Shown one piece after another: positions 11,476 through 23,351 of a stretch of DNA of 64,000 nt. Each line of letters begins with the position of its first letter. The first letter of the stretch is position 1. The DNA lies in the NCBI RefSeq assembly GCF_000516985.1, contig NW_006917095.1:1865077-1929076 (forward strand). Reading direction: 5' to 3'. The notes beneath the pieces were generated by a model that saw only the letters and a list, made by a program, of their open reading frames with translations, did no database searches and was not told where the DNA came from. This stretch comes from Pestalotiopsis fici W106-1. Taxonomy: Eukaryota; Ascomycota; Sordariomycetes; Amphisphaeriales; Sporocadaceae. Both the position numbers and the translations under genes were made by a program.

Positions 11476-12262
11476 TGTGAATTTGTTATATATCGAGTGT
11501 GAGGAAAGATTGGATATATGTGATTGCAAGAGCTGCAAGAAAAGGGCCTCTTGAAAGATTTGTGGTGAAATCTACAAAGTCTTGTTGTTGCAAGATCGAT
11601 CTGCGGCAGGAGAGCTTCAAGTAGGGGATCCGGGGTTAAGTCGCGAAACGTGGTGACTTATATGCTGTCTGCCTCTGTCTTCGAACGGCTTCGCAAGTCT
11701 TCGAATTGAACAAGATAGTGGACAGATCTGCCAGTGTACTATAATGTAAGAGTCACGGAAAGAGAAAAGGATTGTGCAATGAGGTTGTATATAGCTTTTC
11801 GCATACGTAGACTTTGGGGAGAATAGTTGAAATCTGTCCCGGACGCGAATATGGCCACATTTGGAAAGCCCCCCCAAAGGGGTCTTGGACTTGGGGGACC
11901 TCTTGGCTGCTGGCCGCAATTAACACCACCCACCACTAGCTAATGTAGCGCAAGGGTAGCGGAATTTGGGGTTCAAGACAGGGGGGGGGGGTCTTTGGCC
12001 CAGCTGTCCGCTTTTCACCATACCGTTGAACTGGGAGTTCCTCGCGGGTAGGCTTACCGAGCCCGCCGATCACTGCGTTCCTCCACAGGAAGCCCGAAGC
12101 TTTAATTGCACCAGCCACAGGGCGCGAGCTTTCCGTCCAATCGCGCGCGGCAGATAGAGAGCGAGCTCAATTAGATCCTTGAGAAGCTCTGATATTCACA
12201 TTTCGACAAGCACAAAACTACGGCTCGACGAGAACCCCAAAGACATACCAACAACAATAATC
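11476..12262. other. Divergent promoter gap
   Basis: 787 bp between the starts of the RAMP4 (-) and mitochondrial protein (+) genes. It contains a run of eleven G at 11981-11991. The last 80 bp form an A-rich leader before the ATG at 12263. No coding frame recognised. Confidence 0.5.
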
Positions 12263-12676
12263 ATGAGGCAATCGATGCTGCGCGTCCTCGCTCGAGCACA
12301 GGGAACCGCTCCCAGGTGCTCCCCTCGCCGTCTCTACTCGTCGTCGTCGTCGTCCGAGGAAGCAGCCAAGCTTCGTCCATCGCAGCAGCGGCCGAGCTTC
12401 TGGCAGACCTTTAGCCGGCCCATCTTCAAGGTCGCCCTCATGGCTATTTTCACATATCAGCTCGTCTACTATGGCTGGATGAAGCTCGAGACGGACGAGA
12501 TCAGGGCCGACGCCGCTGGTAAGTTCCTACCCCATCATATACGTTCGACAGGGAACCCACCCCCCAAAAAGTTACGCCAGACTGACTTTTTGCGAATTTG
12601 TGTAGCCACCATTGCGGATCTGGAGAAGAGGATAGAATCGCTCGAACAATCCAAGGCTGAAAAGGGAAAGAAATGA
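12263..12676 (+). CDS. Small mitochondrial inner-membrane protein, one TM and coiled coil
   Basis: Exons 12263-12518 and 12606-12676 give 108 residues. I start at the ATG following the leader ACAACAATAATC. The first 30 residues are Arg/Ser-rich without acids (MRQSMLRVLARAQGTAPRCS), a typical matrix-targeting presequence. One hydrophobic helix follows (IFKVALMAIFTYQLVYYGWM). The C-terminus is a short charged coiled coil (IADLEKRIESLEQSKAEKGKK is its core). The 87-nt intron (GTAAGT donor, TAG acceptor) is a multiple of three and has no in-frame stop, so retention would encode a 137-residue form. The layout resembles the F1Fo-assembly factor Ina17, but that is only a resemblance; no function is assigned. 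Confidence 0.7.
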   Translation: MRQSMLRVLARAQGTAPRCSPRRLYSSSSSSEEAAKLRPSQQRPSFWQTFSRPIFKVALMAIFTYQLVYYGWMKLETDEIRADAAGKFLPHHIRSTGNPPPKKLRQTDFLRICVATIADLEKRIESLEQSKAEKGKK

Positions 12677-13439
12677 TCAACGACTCGGCAAATGGGAACT
12701 TCTATCCCTTTGATCGAGAGAAGCAGAAAAGGATCTTGCTACAATTGCGCAAAATGCCGTCTCACACACACTCTCTCTCCCCAAGTCATACCCCATTCCA
12801 GGAAACCCGTGATCGAACTCGGCAGTACATCTCTCGAGCAAAATTGCAAATGGACACGAAGCCCGCGGCGCCCATGTTACATGCACTGGATGGACTGAGG
12901 GATGAGTGCGTCCGGGGCTTCGTGAGAGGATGATTTGACAGGTGCAGACAGGCGCACACGCCAAGGTGTAGACATTCATGCACAGAGTTGCCAAAAAAGC
13001 AACGCATACCCATCCTGCGTCGCGAGAACACCAAAAATCACGAAACAAAGCACGAGGATGACCCGCTACGAGTCGACTGTAGCTCTTCGCTCAACGGAGC
13101 GCGGTAGTCATTACTATCTCGAAACAGTCGTGACGTGTTCAAAAGTGTGGTATATAAGCAATATCAAACGCCTCTGCCGAGCAGGCCGTTATCATGAGAA
13201 AAATTCTAGCTTGAGTCTATAGCTGTCTTCCCTGCTTTCTATCAGAGAATTCTCAGCATCCCCAATGACTATCAACCCGTAAACTCCCAACGCCAGCTCT
13301 GACATGAACCTCGTTTCCCTTTCCAAAAATGTGATGCTGCTCTCTCCCACATCGGTTATAAATTATACCGTGAATGTTTTAAAGATGGTAGGGGGCTGGA
13401 ACTGCCTCAATAATGGTGGCAGTAATTCCCGGTAGCTGG
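12677..13439. other. Convergent gap, no gene seen
   Basis: 763 bp between converging genes. Nothing beyond short chance frames was recognised. Confidence 0.5.
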
Positions 13440-15439
13440 TCATAGCCACAGCATTGCGAAAGCAACACATCCGAATAACGCAGCTGATGATATCGTCACA
13501 GACATTTGTGCCGCCGATACGTAATGAGCTGACCCTGGGAAGTTGCAAGTCACGGCGCTGGAAGAGCTATTGACCTCTCTCCGGCCATAACTTGTATTGA
13601 AGCCCATGTTCCCCGGGGTCGGGCACCCAAAGCCAAGCGCGGCTGGACAGCTCTGTACGAGTGTATAGCAAAGGTCTTCGCAGGGTAGAACTTCCTTGTA
13701 GGGACCGGGCTCGATTTCGTCGTCGATTCTTGCTAATCGAGAAGAATTATAAGCAACAGCATTGCCATAAATTTGCTTCAAGGATTGATCCACGGGAGAA
13801 CTGCCGTCAGAGTTTGTAGCCATGATGTTGCGCATCTGAAGGAAATCATCTGTTTTGGAAAAGTCCTCGCAACGTGGGATAGACACAGAGCAGACCCAGT
13901 TCTTGTACGCATCTCTGCAGTCATCACAGGTCTTGGCCAGCGAGTACTTTGAAGTGTTGTCTGCATCGCACTGGATCTGAGCCAAGGCCTTTTCAAAGTT
14001 GTCGTACATCTCCTTGGCATAGCTGTCGTAAAACTCCTTGAGGTCGTCGACTTTGTTACTGTATTTTGAACTGCTAGGGACAGAATACGCTGTTTGGTCG
14101 CAAAAGGTGAGGTTGGAAATAACCTGACATGTGCTGCCTGTGCAAAATGTGAGAAAGGCTGCTCAGAGTGTCCATGGTCCAGTTTCTTTTTTGGGTACTT
14201 ACTTGACTTGGTGTCGAATTCTGTCTGGCGAAAGACAACACCGCCGCCTCCAGCAACATTATCATCCCTCTTGTTCAAGGAGCCAGTCGTCCCTGGCTCC
14301 TGGACCAATATAGCTTCGTATATGGAACTCTTATTCAATCCGGTGATGAAGAATTCCTGCTTTGTAGAATTGCCTTGACCCCTTCTGGTCAAGCCTGTCG
14401 ACATCAAGGCAGTTGTTGATTGGCTGCCACCAATCTCGGCGTATTCCTTGAGACCGCAGTATGACCTCTTAACACCAACTACTGTTGCATCGTTCTGCGA
14501 ATAGGCAAACATTGTATATGGCGCTGTGGTGAGCTCCGTATCAGAGCTATTGGTCAAGTTGCCGGTCCTGAGCAAGGCAGCGCCTGAATCACTGTCAACC
14601 CACACCAGGTCGGGCTCCGTGTCGGCATCGTATGAATGGTAAGACTGGTCGACTGAAGCTGCAACATCGACATTGTAGAGAGATGAGGTGAACCAGTCAG
14701 ATACATTCGGGGCAGTAATTGTAAAGTAAACGTCTTCGGAGAAAGTCATGTTATACATGACGGCGCCTTCATCGAATACAAGCACTTCTTGGTTGTCGGG
14801 CGGCGCGGCTGGTCCCGGTGAGTCGTTGTCGCTCGACGTTGAAACGTACAAGGTGAGTTGCGGAGGGTCCATGAAAGTCTGATTTGCCGCGGGCCTGTCG
14901 GGTTGCATACAGGTATTTGCAGATATCCAAAGAGTCTTGGTTGGCGTTGCTCGTCGCTCGATTTCAGACAGGTCAGTGACATTCTGCTCATCCTCTGCCA
15001 CAAACATTTCTGTATCCTGCGGATCTTCCTGCCTCTTCCGTAGCTCGAATGCCTCTGAACTGTCTATTTCTCTGCTAGAGAGCGAAGCGATCTCAAAGAC
15101 AAACCTAACCGACGACCCTTGGTCCAGGTTCTGGTTGCTCTTGACGTTATTCGTTAAGCTCGTGACTCCCGAAGGCGCGCGCCCAATGACACTCCGATCG
15201 AACAGCGGAAAGTCTGGCTCGTACATCTCGCTTCTCAAATCAAGCGACTCTGCGGTGGCCTGCTCCATATCCTCGGCCAGCGCCCACACGTCCATTGCAT
15301 CGCCGCGTGCGCCATGCTCGGACAGGATCTCAGCGGCGAGGGCGAATTGCGGCGAAAAGAGGAAAAGGTAGACGACGAGCAAGAGGAACGATGCTGCCAG
15401 CGACGCAGCCAGGCGCGATTGCAGAGGACTGAGCTGCAT
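13440..15439 (-). CDS. mid1: Mid1/Ehs1-type stretch-activated calcium channel subunit
   Basis: Two exons, 15439-14203 and 14137-13440, give 644 residues; the 65-nt intron has a GTAAGT donor and CAG acceptor. A TTG codon upstream at 15481 is in frame, but I start at the ATG for MQLSPLQSRL. An N-terminal hydrophobic segment (about residues 9-36) acts as signal or anchor. A large extracellular part follows with many N-x-S/T sites. The C-terminal half holds the conserved Cys-rich region (TCDDCRDAYKNWVCSVSIPR, then CEDLCYTLVQSCPAALGFGC) diagnostic of Mid1. The extreme C-terminus is hydrophobic. Mid1 works with Cch1 in the plasma membrane to admit calcium during mating, cell-wall stress and ER stress. 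Cch1 is not in this window. Confidence 0.93.
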
Positions 15440-16475
15440 CTCTATTGTTGTAATAATGCGACCGCCCCGAGGGGCAGTCAAGTTGCGGACGAGGGTGAGT
15501 GGAAACGATGAGGGCGGGCGGGCAAATGGCGTGGATTTATAATTAGAAGCGAGTGAGGTCGTAGCTCATCTTCGATCGGGGGTCGCGTGTGTCTTTTTTC
15601 CCACCTCTTCGTTGTTCTCTTGACTTTCCGATTTCTCTCGCCCAAGTAATTGTATTCCTTCTCCTTGGGGTCGTCGGTGGTTGAAAGATGGAAGGGAAAG
15701 TGTTTCAAATCACCTGTCGGGTTTCATACTGCGGCAGCATCTATCTTAGCACCTTAGCAGTACGCTGATCTCCCGCCAAGAGCGCTGGAGAGTCGCGGCA
15801 GCACCGCCACGCTACGTTAGGCCAGGCACACCCACTTTTGACAGTCGCTCCAGGACGGCATTTCTTACACTGCCACCATCTACACGTGTGCAACCTTGCA
15901 AGCTCAATTCGTATTCCCTCGATGCCGCCCTGAAATGCATCAACCCCTTGGGTATTGTGAAATCATGAATGCGCATTGGCATTGATAATATGATTCCGTC
16001 AGACTACATCTTGTCTAATGCTATCACAGTCTTAAACGAGCAAAATATTTGACAGCGAATCATTCAGCATGGTATGATTGAACATTGGAAAAGTATCAAC
16101 GCAACAGATGATGCACATTCGGCACCAAGGTCCGATAGAATAGGATTTTTCGAGATTGTTCTCATTAAATGTCGTTCATCGTAGGAAACTAGGAAAATGT
16201 TTACAGTAGCGTTTCTCTATTTGACCTTGAAAGACACCCGCGCGGCCCTATACTCCTCCCTTTGACCAATAAAAGTCCCAAAGCTTGGTTCGTTCTATTC
16301 AGTGGCAATTCTACCGACGTAGGCATTCATGACTCTGTCGTAACTATCGTCAAATCGCCGTGTCGGCGAAGCAATTTGTTTACATGTGCGACCGGCACCG
16401 TATCATATATATATGGCTTGTCTCGTGGTGATACAGGTGCAGAGCAGCAACAGCGCTTCAGCAAAGAAGCACTGC
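15440..16475. other. Gap between mid1 and yop1
   Basis: 1.04 kb holding the mid1 promoter (left) and the yop1 3' region (right). A G/C-rich patch lies near 15508-15524. No reading frame recognised. Confidence 0.5.
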
Positions 16476-17218
16476 TTACTCGCTCTTACCGATCGAGTCG
16501 GCCTTGGCGCGCAGGTTGGCGGCAGTGGAGCCGGACTGCGAGAAGTAGCGGCCAAAGGCGGGCTGGATGAAAGATCGGAAGACGAGCTGAGCACCACTAG
16601 CAAGTACAGTTAGTGAAGGCTGTCAAACGTTGAAAGTTTCTTGAGGAGATATCTTACCTGAAGGCGGGCAGGCTCAGCCACAGAAGGAAGACAAACTTGA
16701 AGGTAAAGTAAAAGGGGAACCAGTAGACAACGTTCACCAGAGACTCAATAACGGTGAAGAAGGCAAAAACGACCCAGTACTAGAGGCGAAGATGTTAGCA
16801 GCGAAATAAATCAAGAAACTGACATGGTAAGCCGCGAGGAGCTGAACGTACAGTGAGCCATTGGGTGTCGTCAACCTTGCTAGCGGTGAACAGAGCTTGG
16901 AGAGAGTAGTAGCCAGGGATGACGAAGCCCGCAACGTTGGTCAGGAGCTGGCCTCCCAGGTTGAAGACGATGAAAAAGAAGTACAAGGTGACGAGACCAA
17001 TGACGGCGTAAACCTTGGGGACGGAGGTCTGCTTCTCAAGGTTATTGAGAGCAGGGTACTTGGAAAGCTATAGACGTCTCTTGATTAGCCTGACTGACTC
17101 CTCTCGGGGAGGGACGGACATGCGACGACCCCAAAAGCGAGGCCACGGGTTGATGATGGCGACATACCTCCTTGTCGAGCTGAGTGACGTATTGCTGAAC
17201 ACGATCCTGGGCAGACAT
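16476..17218 (-). CDS. yop1: Yop1/REEP (DP1/HVA22 family) ER-shaping protein
   Basis: Four exons on the minus strand: 17218-17168, 17067-16852, 16779-16658 and 16596-16476, giving 169 residues, the usual Yop1 length. The N-terminus MSAQDRVQQYVTQLDKELSK is followed by paired hydrophobic hairpins (VYAVIGLVTLYFFFIVFNLG and LLTNVAGFVIPGYYSLQALF). Next come the conserved TQWLTYWVVFAFFTVIESLV and WFPFYFTFKFVFLLWLSLP. The C-terminus is polar (YFSQSGSTAANLRAKADSIG). Yop1 inserts wedge-like hairpins in the cytosolic leaflet and, with reticulons, curves tubular ER. All introns have GT/AG ends and preserve frame. Confidence 0.95.
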
Positions 17219-19523
17219 CTTGGCTATGAGCAAATAGCGAGTTTGATGATGGTTTGTGTTGTTTTGGTTGAAGCGGAAGTTCGAGGTCGATACGGACAAT
17301 GGTGCACGAGGGTGGGGGAGTTGTTGGTGATGTCAAGCTGGCAATGTTAGGGTTAGCTGCTGGACGGGCCACCTGTCTTCCGCAGGTAATCCAGGCATGA
17401 TGCCGGAAGTGGGCTGGAAGCTTAACGTACTGGGTTACGACGGTGGTCAGTGTTGCGAAAAGTGGTGCAAATGCTGTGTTTCGAAGCCTGAAGCTCTCAC
17501 GAGAAAACAAAGCTAATACCTATTTCTTCTGTTGCGACAGGTGTGGAAGAGGAGGAATCAGGAGAATTTCAGGAGAGCTCAGGAGCCGATGATGACACTG
17601 CATACATAGTATGACTTCACCCACCCCCCGTGCTTGACTGGCACTGACGAAGCCCGGCAGACTGTCCGCTCAAGACGAATGACGACTGGTGGGTGTCCAC
17701 AATCCGGCTGATGCTCCTACTGCAACGCACCGGCAGCTGGTACATGATTCACATGCAACATCAACGTGCGAACGTATGTACTTGCATACATGACCAATAA
17801 GTGGGACGGGATTCTCCAGAAGTGACAGCGTACATACCTAAAAATTCTCCTGTGATCTGATACATGACAGAATTGTAGCCAGCACGGCAATATCTAGGAT
17901 AATTAGAAGATCTTAAATTTTGAGCTTGAGCATCTGCTCTTGCTACCCGCTATTTTCCATCAGCTCTTTATTTATGGTATGATGGGTGTAAAGTCCATAC
18001 AACAAGTGATGGCATATCTAATGTGTAGTGCTACAGTAAGGAATGGAGCTACCTAGGCCAGATAAGTACAGTATTTTGTATTATCTATCCAGAGAGGTTT
18101 GTCTCATCCCGGCGCTCTGGACTAAAGAAGGAGCTGTTGTAATCAACCGATGCGCATTTTTACCAATGACTGGAAAGACTGTTGCAAATGGGCTCAGATC
18201 AATGATGCATCCAATACTACGTGACTCGACAACTACTATAAAAACATGCAAAATAATACATGCCAGTCAATTTGCCAACTGCCAAAGTCATGGGACCTGT
18301 TGGTCGTTTTCACTATGGTCGTGCCAGCAAGATATCCGGTCGGTCCGTCGGTGGTGGGTATGTGTGATAGGTAGCGTCCGCTAGAACGGAGGAAGGATGC
18401 GACAGAAAAAAAAAATTTAAATAAATAAAAAAAGTCCGCAATCCACCAAAGACGGCATCATACTCTGTAGAGACAATAAAGTGAGATGATGCAAGTTCAT
18501 GCAGCTTGCCCTGGGTCCTCCTCGTCAGTGTCCTTCGAGAGCTGTGCGTGCTCTCACTTGCCTGGGATCGGGCAAAGGCGCATAATACTTCGTTTCCAAG
18601 TGTTGCATAAATACTATGTACAATGTATTGTTGTGGCATTACTGCATTGAGCGAAGCGAACCAAACTTGGCATGGGCCGCCAGCCACACAGGAGCGAGAT
18701 GCCAGGTGCCCCGCTTTCGCGAAGAGTCTTGACACGCTGGGAAGCTCGTGTATCTGGTGTATATTGACACAACAAATAAATCAAGGGTTCGTGCACAGGT
18801 ATACTAACAGACTCAAAATAATGCCCAAGGCTTCGAGTATAGCATCTTGTAAATGGTCTCTATGAGCGCCGATGCTTTCTCGTGCGCGCCAATGAAGATT
18901 GCAATTTTCTTGCTAAAGAATTTTGACTCGTCGCCGCAGAGACAAATTGCAACGTCTTATTGCGGTACTTTGCTGTGGTTCTGGCATCGACAAGCTTGTG
19001 CCGCATCTGGCGCACCCTGGACGACCAATCACAGCAGCGCATTGCCCAGCCGCCTGTCTTGACTCAAGCCCAAGGCCCCCAGCCCGGATTTTGGTGTCGG
19101 GGCAACCAAAGCTTTCGTTTACTTGTCGTCGCCTTGTGTTTTCTCCATTCTCTGCAAACCAGAACCGCAATGTGCACTTTTGGACTGGACCCAACTCATC
19201 GCGACCAACTCCTCCCACCACCAAACAACCCCACGTCCACTTATTGAGTAGATCATTCGAGCATTCATTTACTACGTATCTGATCTTCTTGATTTGCAAT
19301 AGTTGCTATTTACTTTCTTTCGCTCCCTCTTCTCCGCCCCATCATCATCATCCCCCATCCTTGCTTTTCCGCTTTCCCACCGACGACCCGACACGGCCCC
19401 CGGCCGAAGCGCCCAGCGGGCAGCCCACCCAGTCTGTGTTTACGGTTTGAATAGCGCCGAGGGCAACATTTCCTCAAGACAGACATCCAGATTGGCAAAC
19501 ACGGCAGAGACCCATCAGAGACC
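17219..19523. other. Long divergent gap between yop1 and rfx1
   Basis: 2.3 kb. The right end is pyrimidine-rich (19310-19380) and probably holds the rfx1 leader and promoter. An A-rich tract lies near 18408-18433, and a TACCTAGG word near 18050. I see no gene on either strand. Confidence 0.5.
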
Positions 19524-22232
19524 ATGGACTCAGGTACGACAACTCCTTGCCCGGTTCCTGTCTCTACTGCACCTGTTTACCTGGCGAATTGCATCTCTTG
19601 ATACCACTCTTACCACCGCGACGTGGTTTTATTTTTTCTTTTCTTTTCTTCCTCTTGCTTCGTCTTTGCTGACCGTAATACACAAATAGAGTCCCAGCCT
19701 CCTGAGGCCGGCGCAATGCCTGCGCAAAATCATCAGTTACACCCGAGGACCAGAGCGCCTTCGAGAGCTTCGACAGCTTCGATGCACAGCACTGCCACCC
19801 AGCAAAACATCGATCAAGGCTTTGCTCCACACCACGGTCCTTTTCAGACGGAACAATGGAACGCCAACGCCCATGCTCAAGCACACGCCCAGGCTCAAGC
19901 GCATGCACATGCACATGGCCACAGTCACGCCCCGTCGAGGGATATGGCTTTGCAGGGCCACCATTTGCCTGGTGACGATATGCTACTACGACCCGGATCG
20001 CAGATGCATCCAGCCCAGTCGTTCTCCATGGACTCGAGCATGCAGTCATCCATAGGTCACCATATGCCGTATGGACAACACGGTCTGTCAAATCCAGGAC
20101 TTTCGGCAGATTCCTTTGGCGCAAGTACTAGTTTTGCCGATGACAGCCAGATGATGGATCGGGATGACAATGGCGACGGAGACTCGTTGAACATGGGCAA
20201 CGCCAAGTCCTCGAACAAGACGAGCGCCAACAATGAGCACGAGATGCGTGCCTTGTTTAGAGCCAACAAGCACCGTAACCTGGCGGATGTCGCCCAGGAG
20301 CTGCATGGGAACGAAAGGGGCCCCAACTCGGAACGTACACGACAGGTCTTTGCCATGCTATGGATCAATCAGGTGTGCTCCGGCGGAAAGGGTTCGGTGC
20401 CTAGGGGTCGTGTATACGCAAACTATGCTTCGAGATGCGCCACCGAAAGGACGACTGTGTTGAATCCTGCTAGCTTTGGTAAATTGGTTCGAGTACTCTT
20501 CCCTGGCCTGAAGACACGCAGACTCGGAGTCCGTGGAGAATCAAAATACCACTATGTGAACTTCAATCTGGCAGATGAGGTCCCGGAGAGCCAGGAGCCT
20601 TCCCAAGGAGTCGTGTCGTATCAGGACTCTGGCAGCTTTGCCCAAGATGCTCCGTATGTTTTCATTTGCAACGCTTCCATTCAAAGGGTGAAAGTGCACA
20701 GCTCTAATAGTTTTAGCAGGTTCTCAAAGTCGCAGTCGCCTTCTCACAACGCGCAAAAGGCTGCTGCTCTTCCTTCGCCCGAGCTTCCTACTCAGCCTGA
20801 CGCACCGGCTCTCTCAAGGTCGAATGACAACAGAGCACACAGTTTTTATAATTCACCAGACTTTTCCAGCATTGACCAAGTCCAGTCTACAACGTCAAAG
20901 ACCATGCTGCGCCTAGCATTCACGCCTCTACCGGCCGACGCGTTCTCGGACGTGCTCGTCTTGCCTCAGATCAAGCCTTTTCTACCTGAAGGCACTGATC
21001 CAGACGCAGCAATGTCCCTGACAGCACTGTATCGCAGCCACTGCACATCCCTTGTTGAGTGTATCCGTTATTGCAGAGAAAAGACATTTTTTCATCTGTA
21101 CACTTCCTTCCAAGGCACTCTTACCATGCCGGTGCAAAAGCTCTTCTCGAGTCCTGGTGTGGCACTGTGGATTGAACAGTGCGACTTTGTCTTGTACCAA
21201 AGGATGATGCAAATCATCTCCAACCTTACCTTGCAGGTCGTCCCGAAGCCAGTCCTAGATACCTTTCGCAATATCTCCGAGAGGCTCGTGCTTCACATTC
21301 GCGAATCGTTCCAGGGCCAACCGAGACATGTGGTGCAGGCAAAGGAAGCCCCAGCCAGCATCTTCGCTGCTCTTTTGGACCGAGCTCTCCGTGTTAACTT
21401 GACGGCTCACGCAGCAGCAAACATGTTATCGAACCCAGCCAATCGCGACCAAATGTACATTGACTGGATCACAATGGTTAGGATTCGCAAGGTTGCGGAA
21501 GTCGTACCGACTCGCGGCATGGATGACCTTGTAATGTTATTGCTGACCGAGATCCGCGACCTCCTGGACCCTCAGAACGTCCCCTGGGATATAGAGTGCC
21601 AGACTCTGTATGCTGACGTGGCCACGAGGAGTGGCAGAGTATCACAGACCGAGAACCTTGGCGGCGAAAGTGGCCAGAACATACTCGATCGATGGGTCAA
21701 CTTTCTCCAGGCACTTCAGAAGAAATTTCCCTACGCTCTCGCAGAGGATGTGGTATCGTGTGTTCAAGGTGTGGGAACTGCTGTTATGCGCGACATCACC
21801 ATCAACCAGGGTAAGAGCTTCGGATCTTGGTGGGTGACCAAATGCTGGATCGATGAGATGATATGCTTTTTGGGCGAGCAGGGCGGCTTCATGCAGCTCA
21901 AATCCTCGATTCCCAAGGCAACGAACCTCCCGTCACGATCCGCCCAAGTCCCAAGCAGACACACTTCGCACAACCTGAATAGAAACCAGAGCAACAATGA
22001 CAACACCAATAATGCATCTAAGCCCGCCCCACCTCAAGCGAATCGCGCGCCATTCCCACCTCAATTGGACAATCATACGCGCGACTCTCTGGGACTATCA
22101 GGCAACCCCGACGACAGCGGGATCGGAATGCGCACACCAGAGGAAGAGCTCCCGCTGGACAAGTTTGATTATCCTCAAAATCACAGTCATGAATTGCAAG
22201 AGCTGGGCCTAGAAGCCGAGTTTGGCCAATAG
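19524..22232 (+). CDS. rfx1: RFX1-family winged-helix transcription factor
   Basis: Three exons, 19524-19533, 19690-20653 and 20717-22232, give about 829 residues. The first exon holds only ten coding bases (ATG GAC TCA G). Residues about 188-300 form the RFX DNA-binding domain: RANKHRNLADVAQELHGNER, FAMLWINQVCSGGKGSVPRG and GKLVRVLFPGLKTRRLGVRG, the last carrying the X-box contact residues. Before it is a His/Ala/Gln-rich repeat (AHAQAHAQAQAHAHAHGHSH). After it come the conserved RFX B/C and dimerisation regions. RFX proteins bind X-box DNA; fungal members control morphogenesis, the DNA-damage response or secondary metabolism. The second intron is in frame without stops and has a tandem acceptor (see findings). 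Confidence 0.92.
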
Positions 22233-23351
22233 TTTTGACAGCTCTAACCCAGCAGAAGTCAATTCATGCCAGTATCCTCACCGATTGTCTATACTATATA
22301 TGGGCAATTTGACCTTTTGTGGAAGTCGTTAGATCTCCTCGTCCCAAACCGACAGGGCTATCTAGGAACGACTTGACACGACGATACGAATGGACGACAA
22401 GATGAATTACAATTAATCAACGATGAACGATGTACTACAGCATGGAGGCTGCTTAGTTGTTCACTTCTCTATAGACCGAAGCATTTGCCATGTCCTCCTT
22501 TCTTCGGCCCATTGTACAAAAGGAATGTATTCTACAGGCATGGTGTTTAAACGCCACACCACAAGAGATGTGGTATTACGGGCGACCATGTTTCTGTTTT
22601 TTTTTTTTTTTTCGAGGCACAGAAAAGCCGGCATGAGAAGGACGATCATATAGCACGGTGGCGTACGGTCGCCTTTTGGGATATTGCCCATTGCATACTC
22701 ACCGCGATGCGCTGGCTTTCTTGTTTTGCCATTTTGGTCCTTGTTTTTGTTGCTTGGACATTCCTGTTCTGTTCACACCGTTTCTTGTTGTTCAGGCTAG
22801 ATTGTTTGGACAGCATAAGCCAGCCAGCATAGGAGGCGGGACTGTTTTTTTGAGCTGATTTTCTTCAGTATTCGTTTCTATTCTATTGATACCTCTGTGT
22901 TTGATGATGAGCGGTTGTTTTTATTTTTCCTGCACCCATGTCGGGGCAGGCCGAAAGGGAATAAGGGGAAAGACAAGACTGGCGTTGTTGAGGGGGCGGG
23001 AAAAGCTGATGGTTTATAACAGTACACACAAAGAAACAGTACTGGTTGATGATGATTTATATACTTTGCCAACATGTGTTTCTCCCTCCCTAACCTTGAT
23101 GTTTACTATATGCTGTGTGCTTTTGTGGGGGGAAAAGTATAGCAAATGCGTAAGGCCGCAACAAGGCGAGGAAGAACAGGCACAGGACTTGGGATAATGC
23201 CTTATGTATATGATCTGGTCAGATGCCCAGAGGAAATGAGGAATACAGACATGGTTTCATTCGTGAAGAATAATCAGTCAATGTATGTACTATATGCAAG
23301 AATGATGGAATTTCCCAATCTCAAACTCCTCGTAAATACAATTCTATTCAT
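22233..23351. other. Convergent gap between rfx1 and hom3
   Basis: 1.12 kb of 3'-type sequence with a run of sixteen T at 22597-22612. No gene recognised. Confidence 0.5.
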
